Shown: positions 1 to 8,565 of the stretch, one piece after another
Layout of the letters: the number at the start of each line of letters is the position of its first letter
How positions within the stretch are numbered: the stretch's first letter is position 1
From: Amycolatopsis viridis
GTDB taxonomy: Bacteria > Actinomycetota > Actinomycetes > Mycobacteriales > Pseudonocardiaceae
Assembly: GCF_011758765.1 (NCBI RefSeq)
Contig: NZ_JAANOU010000001.1
Coordinates: 4,774,001-4,838,000, forward strand
DNA: 64,000 nt
Reading direction: 5' to 3'
Made by a program: the position numbers and the translations under genes
The notes under the pieces: generated by a model
Told to the model about the DNA's origin: nothing
Seen by the model: the letters and a program-made list of their open reading frames with translations, nothing else
Databases searched by the model: none

Positions 1-1
1 G

Positions 2-2257
2 ACCCTCGTCCCGCTGGACCTGATGTCACGCACCGAGGGCCGGGTCGTCGTGGCCGAGCCGCGGCGCCTCGCCGCGCGGGCCGCGGCCGTGCGCATGGCG
101 GCGCTGCTCGGGGAACCGGTCGGCGAGACCGTCGGCTACTCCGTGCGGGGCGACCGGAAGGTGTCGCAGCGCACGCGCGTCGAAGTGGTCACCTCGGGCC
201 TGCTGGTCCGCCGCGTGCAGAACGATCCGGAGCTGCCCGGCGTCGCGGCCGTGCTGCTCGACGAGTGCCACGAACGGCACCTGGACGCCGACCTGCTGCT
301 CGCGCTCCTGCTCGACGTGCGCGGTGGGCTCCGCGACGACCTGCGCTTGCTGGCCACCTCGGCCACGGTGGCGTCGGGCCGGCTCGCGGACCTGCTCGGC
401 GGTGCTCCCGTAGTGACCGCGCAGGCCCGGACGTTCCCGGTCGACACGATCCACGTCCCGCCCGCCCGCGGCGAACGGATCGAGGCGTGCGTGGCGCGGG
501 CGATCCACCGGGCTCTGGCCGACGGGGACGGGGACGTCCTCGCCTTCCTGCCCGGTGCCGGCGAGATCGCCCGCGTCGGCGCCATGCTCGACCTCCCCGA
601 GGTGGACGTCCTGCCGTTGCACGGCCGCCTTGCACCCGGGAAGCAGGACGCGGCGCTGCGCCCGGGGCAGCGCCGCCGGGTGGTGCTCGCGACCGCGGTG
701 GCCGAGTCGAGCCTGACCGTTCCCGGCGTCCGGGCGGTCGTCGATTCGGGACAGGCCCGGGTGCCGCGCGTGGACCACCGCCGCGGGTTGCCGGGCCTGG
801 CGACCGTGCGGGTTTCGGCCGCCGTGGCCGAGCAACGCGCCGGCCGGGCCGGCCGTGAGGCGCCGGGGCGGGCGTACCGCTGCTGGTCGCAGCACGAGCA
901 GGCGAGCCTGCCCGCCTATCCGGAGCCGGAGATCCGCACCGCCGAGCTGGCGCGGCTCGCACTGGAGCTGGCCTGCTGGTCGACGCCGGACGGCGCGGGC
1001 CTGTCCTGGTGGGACCCGCCGCCGGAGGGACCGCTCGCCGCGGGCCAGGCGCTGCTCCGCACGCTGGGCGCGCTGGACGGCGGCACCGTGACCTCCCGCG
1101 GGCGCCGCATGGCCGAGCTCGGCCTGCACCCCCGCCTCGCGCGCGCGTTGCTCGACGGGGCCGCCGAGGTCGGAGCCCGGCACGCAGCCGAAGTAGTGGC
1201 CCTGATGGACGCCGGTGGCACGGCCACGGATGTGGAGACCGAGCTGCGCCGCCTCCGCGACGACCGTGGCGCGCGCTGGCATGCCGAGGTCCGCCGGTTG
1301 GCGCGGCTGGTGCCGGGCGGGCCGGATGCGCCCGATCCGGCGCTGGTGGTCGCGCTGGCTCATCCCGAGCGGCTGGCCCGGCGACGGGCGCCGGACTCGC
1401 CGGTCTACCTGATGGCGGGTGGCACCGCCGCGGAGCTGCCGGCCGGCAGCGGTCTCGGCGACGCAGAGTGGCTGGCGGTGGCCGAAGCCACCCGTGACCC
1501 CGGCCGGGCCCACGGCGTCATCCGGCTCGCCGCGCGGGCGGACGAGGAGCTGGCCGTGCGGGCGGCACCGAACCTGGTCTCCGAGCACGACGACGTGTCC
1601 TGGAACGGGGACGTGGTCGCCCGGCGGGTGCGGCGGCTGGGCGCGATCGTCCTGCGGGACCGGCCGTTGCGGGACCCGGACCCGGCGCGGGTTCGCGAGG
1701 CGTTGCTGACCGGGCTCCGGACCGGAGATGTGCTCACCTGGACCGCGGAGGCGGACCGGTTGCGCGCCCGGCTCGCCTTCCTGCACGGAGTCCTCGGCGG
1801 CCCCTGGCCCGCGGTGGACGACGAGGCGCTGTGGTCGAGAGTCGACGAATGGCTGGAGCCCGAGTTGTCTCGCGCTCGCCGCCGCGCCGACCTCGCTCGC
1901 GTGGACACGGCAGCCGCATTGCGTCGGCTGCTGCCGTGGCCGGAGGCGGGACGGCTGGACGAGCTGGCACCGGACCGGATCGAAGTTCCCTCGGGTGGCC
2001 GGTTCCGGGTGGACTACTCGACCGGACGCCCGGTGCTCGCGGTGAAGCTACAGCTCGCCTTCGGGTGGCGGGAGACCCCGAAGGTCGCCGGGGGTCGTGT
2101 TCCGGTTCTGCTGCACCTGCTCTCCCCGGCCGGCCGGCCGGCGGCGGTCACCAGTGACCTGGAATCCTTCTGGGTGAACGGTTATCCCGCGGTGCGGGCC
2201 GAACTGCGCGGCCGGTATCCCAAGCACGCCTGGCCCGCGGATCCACAGGTGCCATGA
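2..2257 (+). CDS. hrpB: ATP-dependent helicase HrpB, 3' part (5' end outside window)
   Basis: DEAH-box (SF2) RNA-type helicase of the HrpB family. The reading frame is already open at the first bases (TLVPLDL), matching the stretch just after the Walker A loop in HrpB, so the P-loop and true start lie upstream. The internal ATG at 23 is not the start. The visible part has a DECH box (Walker B) about 85 residues in, the TSGLL and SATV-type helicase motifs, the helicase C domain with EQRAGRAGRE near residue 275, and the long HrpB-specific C-terminal region. About 745 residues are visible, against roughly 800-850 for the family. The cellular role of HrpB in actinomycetes is poorly defined. Confidence 0.93.
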   Translation, partial: TLVPLDLMSRTEGRVVVAEPRRLAARAAAVRMAALLGEPVGETVGYSVRGDRKVSQRTRVEVVTSGLLVRRVQNDPELPGVAAVLLDECHERHLDADLLLALLLDVRGGLRDDLRLLATSATVASGRLADLLGGAPVVTAQARTFPVDTIHVPPARGERIEACVARAIHRALADGDGDVLAFLPGAGEIARVGAMLDLPEVDVLPLHGRLAPGKQDAALRPGQRRRVVLATAVAESSLTVPGVRAVVDSGQARVPRVDHRRGLPGLATVRVSAAVAEQRAGRAGREAPGRAYRCWSQHEQASLPAYPEPEIRTAELARLALELACWSTPDGAGLSWWDPPPEGPLAAGQALLRTLGALDGGTVTSRGRRMAELGLHPRLARALLDGAAEVGARHAAEVVALMDAGGTATDVETELRRLRDDRGARWHAEVRRLARLVPGGPDAPDPALVVALAHPERLARRRAPDSPVYLMAGGTAAELPAGSGLGDAEWLAVAEATRDPGRAHGVIRLAARADEELAVRAAPNLVSEHDDVSWNGDVVARRVRRLGAIVLRDRPLRDPDPARVREALLTGLRTGDVLTWTAEADRLRARLAFLHGVLGGPWPAVDDEALWSRVDEWLEPELSRARRRADLARVDTAAALRRLLPWPEAGRLDELAPDRIEVPSGGRFRVDYSTGRPVLAVKLQLAFGWRETPKVAGGRVPVLLHLLSPAGRPAAVTSDLESFWVNGYPAVRAELRGRYPKHAWPADPQVP

Positions 2258-2425
2258 GATCGCCCGCTTGGTACGACCTGAGCGTGGTGGCGGCGACCAC
2301 GCCGCCGGTACAGCCGGATATTGCGGTCGTCGTGTCCGCGTGAGGCGTGCCAGGCCGCATCGACCACGGTCCAGCAGGCGGGAATGAGGTTGCCGGCCGC
2401 CAAGACAACCGGACATACTCTGGGT

Positions 2426-2782
2426 ATGAACGCCCGAGCCCACGCCGACGCTTGGCTGGACGCGTGGAAGGCGCGCGACCTCGATGCCATCATGGCTTGC
2501 TACGCCGATGATGTGGACTTCGCCGCCCCCACGGTGATACGTCGGTGGGGCAGGTCCGATGGCCGGCTGCATGGCAAGTCCGAACTTCGCCGGCATTTCG
2601 AACTCGGGTTGGAACTGGCCCCGGGCCTGACCTTCACCGAGGAAGCACTGCTGACCAGCCCGGGCGGCTACGCACTGCTCTACCGGCGCGAGAACGGCAA
2701 CCGCGCGCTCGACGTCGTCGAGCTCGACCAGGACGGCCACGCGGCCCGGGTGCGCGCCTTCTACGAGAATCTCCAGCAGTAA
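2426..2782 (+). CDS. SnoaL-like / NTF2-fold protein
   Basis: A 118-residue protein with the nuclear-transport-factor-2/SnoaL-like pattern: the N-terminal helix ADAWLDAWKARDLDAIMACY, then YADDVDF, a central LHGKSELRRHFELGLE segment, and an ALLYRREN strand near the end. This fold covers ketosteroid-isomerase-like enzymes and many small ligand-binding proteins, so no reaction can be assigned. I chose the ATG at 2426. The open frame extends upstream to 2321, but that part reads as non-coding and would add an unrelated tail. It stands alone between hrpB and a convergent membrane protein. Confidence 0.75.
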   Translation: MNARAHADAWLDAWKARDLDAIMACYADDVDFAAPTVIRRWGRSDGRLHGKSELRRHFELGLELAPGLTFTEEALLTSPGGYALLYRRENGNRALDVVELDQDGHAARVRAFYENLQQ

Positions 2783-2816
2783 CTCCGCGGCTGATCCCTG
2801 CCTGGCGAGCGCATCG

Positions 2817-3605
2817 TCAGCTGCTGTAGGAGCGCTGTGGGCGAGCGGGCAGGTCGCGCTCGAGTTCTTCGTCCTCCTCCTCGTGCAGGCCGAGCACGAC
2901 CGCCCGCCGGATCTGCTCGCGGTTCTCCCGGACGACGTGCGCGAAGAACTCTTCGGTGCGCGGGTCGGTCAGCACCTCGAGGATGACGCGCATCGTGGTG
3001 TCCACAAGGGACTGGAGGACCTCGTCGTGGAACGGCAGCCGGGACAGCCGCCCTGCCTGCGGGTCCGTCTTGATCTTTTCCGTGATGATGGCCCGCAACG
3101 TCTCGCGGTTTTCGCCCAGCGAACGGGCTAGGTTCTCCGGGTAGTTGCCCGTTTCGATGACCTTGACCACCTCGTCGAGCACCGCGACGGTGATCGGTTT
3201 CTTGATCGCCAGCACGATGGGCCGGGACATCCGCTCGACCAGCCGCTGGGTGAACAGTTCGCCGAACGCCCGGTCCGCGGTGCGCGCCAGCCGCACGATC
3301 ACCATGACGATCCGCAACAGCCGGAAGCTGCGCAGAGCGGGGTGTGCGATCGGGATCATGCCGAGGATCTCGTACCAGTTGCGCAGCGGAAACCGCTTGT
3401 CCCAGCCAACGCGCGACCACCGCCACAGGAACTCCGCCAGGAACACGCCGCAGATGGAGGTGTCGATGACGAAGATGTGGTGCGCCGTTTCGGGTGTGTG
3501 CGGGAAGAACGTCACGTAGACGACCAGGCCGACGGAAACGACGGCCAGTGTCAGCATGGCCACGTCGAGGGCGCTCACCCTGCGCCGAGCAATCATGCGC
3601 CGCAT
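2817..3605 (-). CDS. Voltage-sensor-like ion transport protein
   Basis: A 262-residue membrane protein. The first half has helices around residues 15-33, 43-62 and 75-90, followed by an S4-like segment RSFRLLRIVMVIVRLAR with Arg at roughly every third position. This is the hallmark of voltage-sensing domains of cation channels. I see no pore-loop selectivity filter such as TVGYG. The second half is hydrophilic and helical with an acidic EEEDEELERD tail, probably cytoplasmic. It could be a stand-alone voltage-sensor protein or a channel of a divergent type. It is convergent with the SnoaL-like gene and divergent from the ABC exporter. Confidence 0.7.
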   Translation of the reverse strand: MRRMIARRRVSALDVAMLTLAVVSVGLVVYVTFFPHTPETAHHIFVIDTSICGVFLAEFLWRWSRVGWDKRFPLRNWYEILGMIPIAHPALRSFRLLRIVMVIVRLARTADRAFGELFTQRLVERMSRPIVLAIKKPITVAVLDEVVKVIETGNYPENLARSLGENRETLRAIITEKIKTDPQAGRLSRLPFHDEVLQSLVDTTMRVILEVLTDPRTEEFFAHVVRENREQIRRAVVLGLHEEEDEELERDLPARPQRSYSS

Positions 3606-3685
3606 TCTGCCCTGCCGAAGGTGCCGGGGAACGGATGCCCTTCGGCCGATGCGCCCGGGCGCGCCCGGTTCCTAGGGTCGGCGGC

Positions 3686-4600
3686 ATGATCACAGTACGA
3701 GCGCTGACGAAGCGCTTCGGCGAGAAGATCGCCGTCGACCAGCTCACCTTCACCGTGCCACCGGGCACGGTGACCGGCTTCCTCGGTCCGAACGGCGCCG
3801 GTAAGTCGACCACCATGCGCATGCTGCTCGGGCTCGACCGTCCCACGTCGGGCACGGCGCTCCTCGACGGGAAGCGGTACGCCGAGCTGCGGTGGCCGCT
3901 GCGCACCGTGGGCGCGCTGCTGGACGCCAAGGCGGTGCACCCGGGACGTTCGGCGGCCAAGCACCTGCTGGCGATGGCCCGCAGCAACGACATCCCGGAC
4001 CGCCGCGTCGACGAGGTGCTGGCGACCGTCGGCCTGTCCGACGTGGCGGGCAAGCGGGCCGGGCAGTTCTCGCTGGGCATGGCACAGCGGCTCGGTATCG
4101 CCGGTGCCCTGCTCGGCGACCCTGCCGTGCTCCTGTTCGACGAACCGGTGAACGGGCTCGATCCGGACGGCGTGCGATGGGTGCGGCAGCTGATCCGGTC
4201 GCTGGCCGCGGAGGGCCGGACCATCCTGGTCTCCAGCCACCTGATGAGTGAGATGCAGCTGACCGCGGACCACCTCCTCGTGATCGGGAAGGGCCGCCTG
4301 CTGGCGGATGCGCCGTTGACCGAGCTGCTCGCAAGCGGGGCGGTGGTGCGGGTGCGCTGCGCGGATCGCGGCGACTGCGCGCGGCTGGCGGCCCACCTGC
4401 CCGGCGCCCGCGTCGAGGGCGATTCGGTGCTGGTGGTCGACGCATCGGTCGAGTCCATCGGCGACCTGGCGTTCGAGCTGGGCATCCGGCTGCACGGCTT
4501 GAGCGAGGAACAGGCCTCGCTGGAGCAGGCGTATATGGAGCTGACCGCGGACGCGGTCGAGTACGGCGCGGACTCCGCGCGGAAGGCTGGTGTGCGATGA
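3686..4600 (+). CDS. ABC-2 type exporter, ATP-binding protein
   Basis: Nucleotide-binding subunit of an ABC-2 exporter (about 304 residues). It has Walker A GPNGAGKST near residue 34, the Q-loop region, an LSGGQ-equivalent FSLGMAQR, Walker B VLLFDEPVNGLD and the SSH switch histidine. The C-terminal extension is typical of the antibiotic/peptide exporter class. The ATG at 3686 is preferred because the longer frame from 3494 adds a low-complexity arginine-rich tail with no homology pattern. Its stop overlaps the next start (ATGA), so the two are translationally coupled. Substrate unknown. Confidence 0.92.
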   Translation: MITVRALTKRFGEKIAVDQLTFTVPPGTVTGFLGPNGAGKSTTMRMLLGLDRPTSGTALLDGKRYAELRWPLRTVGALLDAKAVHPGRSAAKHLLAMARSNDIPDRRVDEVLATVGLSDVAGKRAGQFSLGMAQRLGIAGALLGDPAVLLFDEPVNGLDPDGVRWVRQLIRSLAAEGRTILVSSHLMSEMQLTADHLLVIGKGRLLADAPLTELLASGAVVRVRCADRGDCARLAAHLPGARVEGDSVLVVDASVESIGDLAFELGIRLHGLSEEQASLEQAYMELTADAVEYGADSARKAGVR

Positions 4601-5355
4601 CGACCACGGCGGCGATCCGGTCCGAGTGGACGAAGTTCTGGTCGGTCCGGTCCACGTTCTGGGGACTGGCCGGCGCCATCGTGCTGATGCTGGTGTTCGT
4701 CCTGCCGTCGGCGATGTCGCTCGCCGCCAACCGCATCCGGGCGGGCTCGGCACCCGACCTGGTGGCCGGCGGCAACTTCTACCTGGCGGAATTCGCGGTG
4801 ATCGCCCTGGCGAGCCTGTTCGTGGCCGGGGAGTACGCGACCGGCAGCATCCGTTCCACCTTGCAGTGGGTGCCCGTCCGCGCCCGCGTGCTGACCGCCA
4901 AGGCCGCAGTGCTGGCACCGGTGTTGTTCGTGCTGGGAGTGGTGGCCGCGGCAGGGGCGATCGCGGTGGCGACGCCGTTGATGGACGGCTTCGGCCGCGC
5001 GGCGTCCACCGGCGAAATCATCCAGGCGTGTGTCGCGAACGGCACCTACTTCGCCCTCACCGGACTGCTGAGCCTCGGGATCGGCACGGCGTTGCGCAGT
5101 GTCGCCGGGAGCGCCACCGTGTCGTTCCTGGTGATGGTGATGAGCGCGATGGTGGCCGGTTCGCTCGGACTGGGCGTCGCGGATTACATGCCGGGCATCG
5201 CCGGGGTCACCGCCTTCGTGCCGTCGGGACAGCCCAACCCCGTCTCCGGCGCCGTGGCGTCGTATCCGTCGTGGGCCGGGCTGGTGATCCTCGCCGTGTG
5301 GACGGCGGTCGCGCTGGCGGTGGGGCACGAGGTGCTGCGCCGCCGGGATGCGTGA
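4597..5355 (+). CDS. ABC-2 type exporter, permease protein
   Basis: A 252-residue polytopic membrane protein paired with the preceding ATPase. It begins TAAIRSEWTKFWSVRSTFW, the usual N-terminal amphipathic motif of ABC-2 permeases, and contains six hydrophobic segments with EYATGSIRSTLQWVP after the second, also typical of the family. It starts within the ATGA overlap of the ATPase gene. The adjacent, convergent two-component pair (5358-7582) resembles systems controlling such exporters in Gram-positive bacteria. Regulation by it is an inference from position only. Confidence 0.9.
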   Translation: MTTTAAIRSEWTKFWSVRSTFWGLAGAIVLMLVFVLPSAMSLAANRIRAGSAPDLVAGGNFYLAEFAVIALASLFVAGEYATGSIRSTLQWVPVRARVLTAKAAVLAPVLFVLGVVAAAGAIAVATPLMDGFGRAASTGEIIQACVANGTYFALTGLLSLGIGTALRSVAGSATVSFLVMVMSAMVAGSLGLGVADYMPGIAGVTAFVPSGQPNPVSGAVASYPSWAGLVILAVWTAVALAVGHEVLRRRDA

Positions 5356-5357
5356 CC

Positions 5358-6008
5358 TCATGTCACCAGCCCGGCCTCGTGGGCGATGATCGCAGCCTGG
5401 ACCCGGTTGCGGACGTCGAGCCGGCCGAAGATCGTGCTGACGTAGGCCTTGACGGTCCCTTCCACCACGAACAGCCGCTCGGCGATGTCCGCATTGGACA
5501 GTCCGGCGCCGACGAGGGTGAGCACCTCGCGTTCGCGATCGGTGAGGACGGTGATGCGCTCCCGGGCCGCGGCGGCCCGGGAGACCCGGTCACCCGACAA
5601 CTGGGCGATCACCCGTTGCGCAACTCGCGGGGACAGGAACGCCGCCCCGTCGGCGACCGCGCGCACTCCGGCAAGCAGTTCGCGGGGGTCGCCGGACTTC
5701 AGCAGGAACCCGCTGGCACCACAGGTGAGCGCGCGCTCGATGTAAGCGTCCTCACCGAAGGTGGTCAGCATGACGACACCGGTGCCGGGCACCAGCGTGC
5801 GGATCTCCTCGGCCGCGGCGAGGCCGTCGAGGCGCGGCATGCGGATGTCGAGGAGCGCGACGTCCGGACGGGTGCGCCGGGCCTGCTCGACCGCCTCGCG
5901 GCCGTCTCCCGCCTCGGCGACGACCTCGATGCCGTCGTCGGCGGACAGGATCGCTGCCACACCGGCCCGGATCATGGCCTCGTCGTCGGCCAGCAGTACA
6001 CGGATCAC
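5358..6008 (-). CDS. NarL/LuxR-family response regulator
   Basis: Response regulator of 216 residues. The receiver domain starts VIRVLLADDEAMIRAG, the phosphoacceptor Asp lies in DVALLDIRMPRLDG, and the switch Thr and Lys lie in MLTTFGED and FLLKSGD. A C-terminal LuxR-type helix-turn-helix (LTDREREVLTLVGAGLSNADIA) follows. I chose the GTG at 6008 because a GGGAGGA ribosome site lies about 8 bases before it. A second GTG at 6029 overlaps the kinase stop and is possible. It sits directly downstream of its cognate kinase and ends tail-to-tail with the ABC exporter operon. Confidence 0.92.
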   Translation of the reverse strand: MIRVLLADDEAMIRAGVAAILSADDGIEVVAEAGDGREAVEQARRTRPDVALLDIRMPRLDGLAAAEEIRTLVPGTGVVMLTTFGEDAYIERALTCGASGFLLKSGDPRELLAGVRAVADGAAFLSPRVAQRVIAQLSGDRVSRAAAARERITVLTDREREVLTLVGAGLSNADIAERLFVVEGTVKAYVSTIFGRLDVRNRVQAAIIAHEAGLVT

Positions 6009-6025
6009 TTCGGTTTCCTCCCGGA

Positions 6026-7582
6026 TCACGCGCCCTCGCGCACGTCGGTCAGCAGTTCCTTGCTCGCGAGCCGCTCGCCGTCGAAACAGAGGCGGTAGGC
6101 GTCCAGCCGGAGCTCGACGATGCTGCGCCCGGTGCCGTAGTACTCGCACCTCAGCCCGGGCGGCTCGGGCGCCGCGACGTGTGGCCCGCGTTGCCGGTGC
6201 GGCAAGACGGCGGCGACCTCGGCCCGGCTCTGGCCGGGTCGCAGCTGCTCGTAGCCGGCGGGGTCCAGCACGGACGTCTGCCACTGGTACTGGTAGGTGG
6301 CCCCCACCACCCCGAGCAGACCGGCCAGGATCGACGGCGGCACGACCAAGGCGGCGACCAGCCTGCGCCGCACCGTCCGCCGCACCTGACCGAGCTGCCG
6401 CGCCGACTCGGACTGCACCGGCTCGACGGGCGCGGGTGCCGAGGCGTGCGGCAGCCGCGCCACCACTTCGAAGCCGCCGTCGCGGGGGCCGGCGCTGAGT
6501 GTGCCGCCGAGCAGCCGCACCCGCTCCCCCAGGCCCACCAGGCCCCGCCGTCCGGAAACGGTGCCGGGCAGCGGCCCGGCCGGCGGCGGACTGTTGCACA
6601 CCCGGACGACCGTCTCCGCCGGTGCTCGCGACACGGACACGGTCACGCCCGCGCCCGGGGCGTGTTTGGTGACATTGGTGAGGGCTTCCTGGACCACGCG
6701 ATAGGCCGCGCGTTCGACCATCGGCGCAGCCGATCGGCCGCCGGCTTCGTCGTCCACTCCGGACACCTCGTCCTCACGCAGGACGATGTCCATCCCGGAT
6801 TCCCGCGCCCGCTCCACCAGTGACGCGACACCGTCGTCCACGGGCTCGACCGGCGCGGCGTCCTCACGGAGCACGCCGATGATCTCGCGCAGCCGTTCCG
6901 TGGCCGCGGCCGCGCTTTCCCGCAGCGCCTTGGCTTCCGCACTACCGGACATCTCCAGCGCCGCGGCCCGCAGGGCGATCAGGCTCAGCTCGTGGCCCAG
7001 CGAATCGTGCATGTCGCTGGCGATCCGGGCCCGCTCACGAAGCCGGGCCTCCTCCGCGACGATCCGCTGCCGCAGCTCCAGCTCCTCCGCGCGCTGCCAC
7101 CCGGACCGCACCAGTTCGTCCCTCGTGCGCATGTACCGCCCGAGCTGCCACGGCAGCACGGCGAACAACAGGACCCCGAACATCGGTCCCCAGTCGCCCA
7201 ACTCGGCCCGGCCGGCCCCCAGCGACAACGGAAGGCTGATGACGCTGATCGCGACGAACGTCGCCAGCGCGGGCCGCGCCGACTCCATCCGGCGCCCGGC
7301 CAGGTACCCGAACGGCACCATCAGCAGCACCGGCCACGCCGGGACGCGGCCGGCGAAGTTGAACAGCATCGCGGCGCTGGAGGCCACCGCGACGGTCAGC
7401 GACAGCCAGGGGCTGCGCCGGGCGGTGGCGATCGCGAGGACGACCGCGACCAGCCCGGCGACCAGCTCCCACGGCTCGGCGTTGTGCCGGCTCTCGTAGA
7501 GCAGCACGGCGGCGGCCGGCACCCCGGCCAGCACCTCGGCTGCGCGACCCCAGAATCTCCCCACGTCCGGGACGCTACCCAC
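6026..7582 (-). CDS. HisKA_3 sensor histidine kinase with a C-terminal membrane extension
   Basis: About 518 residues. The N-terminal third holds several membrane helices. The dimerisation/phosphoacceptor segment DMHDSLGHELSL follows (His in the HisKA_3 context), then an HATPase with YRVVQEALTNVTKHAPG (N box) and GRRGLVGLGERV (G box). The kinase normally ends after the ARLP motif. Here about 115 more residues follow: an Arg-rich stretch, a further hydrophobic helix (LVAALVVPPSILAGLLGVVGA) and a presumably extracytoplasmic tail containing YEQLRPGQSRAEVAAVLP and two Cys. This add-on resembles a SmpA/BLIP-like module. Start taken as GTG at 7582; an internal GTG seven codons on is also possible. 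Confidence 0.88.
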   Translation of the reverse strand: MGSVPDVGRFWGRAAEVLAGVPAAAVLLYESRHNAEPWELVAGLVAVVLAIATARRSPWLSLTVAVASSAAMLFNFAGRVPAWPVLLMVPFGYLAGRRMESARPALATFVAISVISLPLSLGAGRAELGDWGPMFGVLLFAVLPWQLGRYMRTRDELVRSGWQRAEELELRQRIVAEEARLRERARIASDMHDSLGHELSLIALRAAALEMSGSAEAKALRESAAAATERLREIIGVLREDAAPVEPVDDGVASLVERARESGMDIVLREDEVSGVDDEAGGRSAAPMVERAAYRVVQEALTNVTKHAPGAGVTVSVSRAPAETVVRVCNSPPPAGPLPGTVSGRRGLVGLGERVRLLGGTLSAGPRDGGFEVVARLPHASAPAPVEPVQSESARQLGQVRRTVRRRLVAALVVPPSILAGLLGVVGATYQYQWQTSVLDPAGYEQLRPGQSRAEVAAVLPHRQRGPHVAAPEPPGLRCEYYGTGRSIVELRLDAYRLCFDGERLASKELLTDVREGA

Positions 7583-7611
7583 CGAAGTGGAGCCGCGGTA
7601 TCTGTCGAAAG

Positions 7612-8328
7612 TCAGATTTTCGTCGTCACCCGGATGAAATCCAGCACCTGCGGCCAGGAGATCGCGAACGCCCCGGCGTTGACCGGCTCACCGTGCCGCG
7701 TCCGGCTGGCGAAGCCGTGCTCGGCGCCCGGGTAGACGTGGATCAAGCTCGCTCCGGTGACCCGCCCCTGCAACGCGGCCTGCAGCTCGTCGAACCGCGC
7801 GCGCGGCACGAGCTCGTCCGCCGTCGGGTACAGCATCATCACCGGCGCCTTGATCAGACCGGCGTGCGCGACCGCGTCCATCGTGTGGTTGGGCGGCGTC
7901 TCGCCGGGAACCGTCGGGTGGTAGGCGACCACGTTGGCCACCCGGTGATCCCGGCCACCGAGGATCAGCGCGAACCGCCCGCCGAGGCACCACCCGATCA
8001 CGCCGGCCGAAGCGCAGCCGAGCTCGCCGAGCAGGTGGTCCAGCAGCTGCGCCTGCTCGTCCAGCGCCACCGCGTCGTCGAGCTCGGGCATCTTCGCCAG
8101 CAGGTCCGGCATCGACGTGTCGTCGCTGCTCGGGCCGTGGAACGGGTCCCACACCAGCGCGGTGACGCCGGTGGCCGCGAGCTCGTGCGCCCAGTCCCGG
8201 ACCTGCTCGCCGATGCCGGTCACCATCGGCAGCAGCAGCATCCCCGACTCGCTGCCCCCGGCGGGCCGCGCGAGGTAGGCGCCGAGGCCGTTGACGACGA
8301 GTCGTGACCTTTCGATGTCCTGTTTCAT
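7612..8328 (-). CDS. Dienelactone hydrolase family protein
   Basis: An alpha/beta-hydrolase of 238 residues, the usual length for the family. The nucleophile elbow is GWCLGG, i.e. cysteine as in dienelactone hydrolase. The likely acid Asp is in YPTADELVP and the His in PGAEHGF. The substrate could be dienelactone or another small ester or lactone. No chlorocatechol or catechol genes are nearby to support a ring-cleavage pathway. ATG at 8328. Divergent from the small gene at 8356 with only 27 bases between the starts, so the promoters must overlap the coding regions. Confidence 0.88.
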   Translation of the reverse strand: MKQDIERSRLVVNGLGAYLARPAGGSESGMLLLPMVTGIGEQVRDWAHELAATGVTALVWDPFHGPSSDDTSMPDLLAKMPELDDAVALDEQAQLLDHLLGELGCASAGVIGWCLGGRFALILGGRDHRVANVVAYHPTVPGETPPNHTMDAVAHAGLIKAPVMMLYPTADELVPRARFDELQAALQGRVTGASLIHVYPGAEHGFASRTRHGEPVNAGAFAISWPQVLDFIRVTTKI

Positions 8329-8355
8329 GCCGTGACATTAGGCATGATGATCGCC

Positions 8356-8565
8356 ATGGCCGAACGCACCCTGACCGAACAGCTCGGCGCCGAACCGCCC
8401 CCGGGCGTCGCCGCGCTGGACCCGGCGCACCAGCGGGACCTGGCGGACGCGCTGCGCAGCGCCCGGCGGCGGCAGGCGGCGGCGCTGGCCAAGGCGGGCA
8501 ACGACGCGCTGAAGTTCGTGCCCGCCCTGCTGCGGCCCGCGGTGCGGAAGGCGGTCGGCCTGTGA
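8356..8565 (+). CDS. Small hypothetical protein
   Basis: About 69 residues, rich in Ala, Leu and charged residues, and helical throughout (AERTLTEQLGAE..., ARRRQAAALAKAGNDALKFVP). No signal peptide or membrane segment. ATG codons at 8332, 8344 and 8347 are also in frame; I chose 8356. The stop overlaps the GTG of the next gene (GTGA), so the two are coupled and probably act together. No function recognised. Confidence 0.6.
   Translation: MAERTLTEQLGAEPPPGVAALDPAHQRDLADALRSARRRQAAALAKAGNDALKFVPALLRPAVRKAVGL

Noticed and set aside
2761..5361. 866-codon open frame on the minus strand
   Set aside because: It overlaps the ion-channel-like gene in another frame and the ABC exporter antisense. The peptide is His/Arg/Pro-rich shadow sequence.
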